Assembly (NCBI GenBank): GCA_003993805.1
Contig: RSEF01000004.1
Coordinates: forward strand, 70,291,031 to 70,355,030
Length of the DNA: 64,000 nt
Source of the DNA: Himantopus leucocephalus
Taxonomy: Eukaryota; Chordata; Aves; Charadriiformes; Recurvirostridae
Reading direction: 5' to 3'
Positions within the stretch are counted from its first letter, which is position 1; each line of letters begins with the position of its first letter. The translations under genes were made by a program, and so were the position numbers. Shown piece by piece: positions 63,431 through 64,000 of this stretch. A model generated the notes under the pieces. It saw nothing but the letters and a program-made list of their open reading frames with translations. It made no database searches and was not told the origin of the DNA.

Positions 63431-64000
63431 CTCTCTCTCAGATCACCCTTAATTTTTCATAGGTAATAACTACCTTTTCTCTCTCTTGCTGTTCCTCCAA
63501 AGCTAATGACTTATTCCCTTGCTAATATCTCTTCCGCTCCGCGGGTGCTAACCATACTTGTCTCTCTCATTATCTAGCAGATTAACATAATTACATTAGA
63601 GTCAAAGCAATTGTACTCAATTTGTATTTGCTTCTGTTTCGGTGTGAGATCAGTTTGGCGTGTGAGTTTACCCCTTTAACTACACCAGTTGGTCTAATAA
63701 GTGATGTTAGTTTTTCCTGCATCTTTGCCTTCTGCTTTCCCACTGGTTACTTCTGATATTTTTTGTATGTCATGGGGGAAAGGTGGGGAGAAGCTGATCC
63801 ACACTTGCACATGATCTATGTAAATCTTCGTTGATCCTGCCAAATTACCAGAATGTAAACACAGGGGAGCGCCACAAGATAAGAGCTTTGGTAGCAATAC
63901 TGGCTTGTGAAATTCCTCTCCAAATTTTGTAGTCATCACCCTTGTAGCCATTACAGTCGAATTTTAGCATCACTAGATGACTGAAATAACCCATTTAAAA

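Larger units (their letters stand above)
39167..64000 (+). other. SGCZ: SGCZ intron 2 (5' part)
   Basis: This runs from the GTAAGT donor to the window edge. I looked for the next sarcoglycan exon, which should begin with a DGMG-like sequence and continue with the extracellular beta-rich region, and did not find it. The intron is therefore longer than 24.8 kb. Confidence 0.8.

Noticed and set aside
1..64000. miR-383 hairpin, which is hosted by SGCZ in other vertebrates
   Set aside because: I looked for its mature sequence on both strands by eye and did not find it. It probably lies elsewhere in the gene.

Overview
The window looks like a piece of a bird nuclear chromosome, and almost all of it is intron. 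Three things point to a bird: several CR1 LINE copies with the typical avian CR1 3' end (a short TTCTGTGATTCTGTGA-like tail instead of poly-A), the absence of Alu/L1-type repeats, and one exon that reads as a sarcoglycan. A GC-rich LTR-like block at 35.9-36.7 kb resembles a family I associate with neoavian genomes rather than chicken; that host inference is tentative.

The only protein-coding exon I can defend is at 38972-39166 on the + strand. It encodes 65 residues: the cytoplasmic tail, the transmembrane helix and the first extracellular residues of a gamma/delta/zeta-type sarcoglycan, best matching zeta-sarcoglycan (SGCZ). A polypyrimidine tract and CAG precede it and GTAAGT follows it. 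The window therefore holds at least 38.9 kb of intron 1 and at least 24.8 kb of intron 2, which fits the very large introns known for SGCZ. No other exon of the gene was recognised.

Layout: 1-231 CR1 3' end; 8.8-9.6 kb old sense CR1 reverse-transcriptase fragment; 10.9-11.7 kb old antisense CR1 reverse-transcriptase fragment; 29.9-30.56 kb CR1 with an open 185-codon C-terminal reading frame; 35.9-36.7 kb LTR-like block followed at 36.95-37.10 kb by another CR1 end; 38.97 kb SGCZ exon; 61.9 kb a short antisense CR1 end. The rest is AT-rich single-copy-looking intron with microsatellites and homopolymer tracts. Nearly all short ORFs in it are chance open frames.

The strongest structural signal not explained by genes is a set of eight N-joined direct duplications (17.6, 22.2, 24.1, 24.6, 39.9-40.9, 43.0, 47.2-47.6 and 56.8 kb). 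In each, the sequence before an N is repeated immediately after it with a few, mostly transition, differences. These look like unmerged haplotypes or contig overlaps in the assembly rather than biology. Two further observations may be biological: a diverged ~150 bp sequence shared by 44.1 kb and 63.3 kb, and a degenerate ~50 bp tandem array beside a 42-base poly-G tract at 61.3 kb. I found no convincing new biological system.
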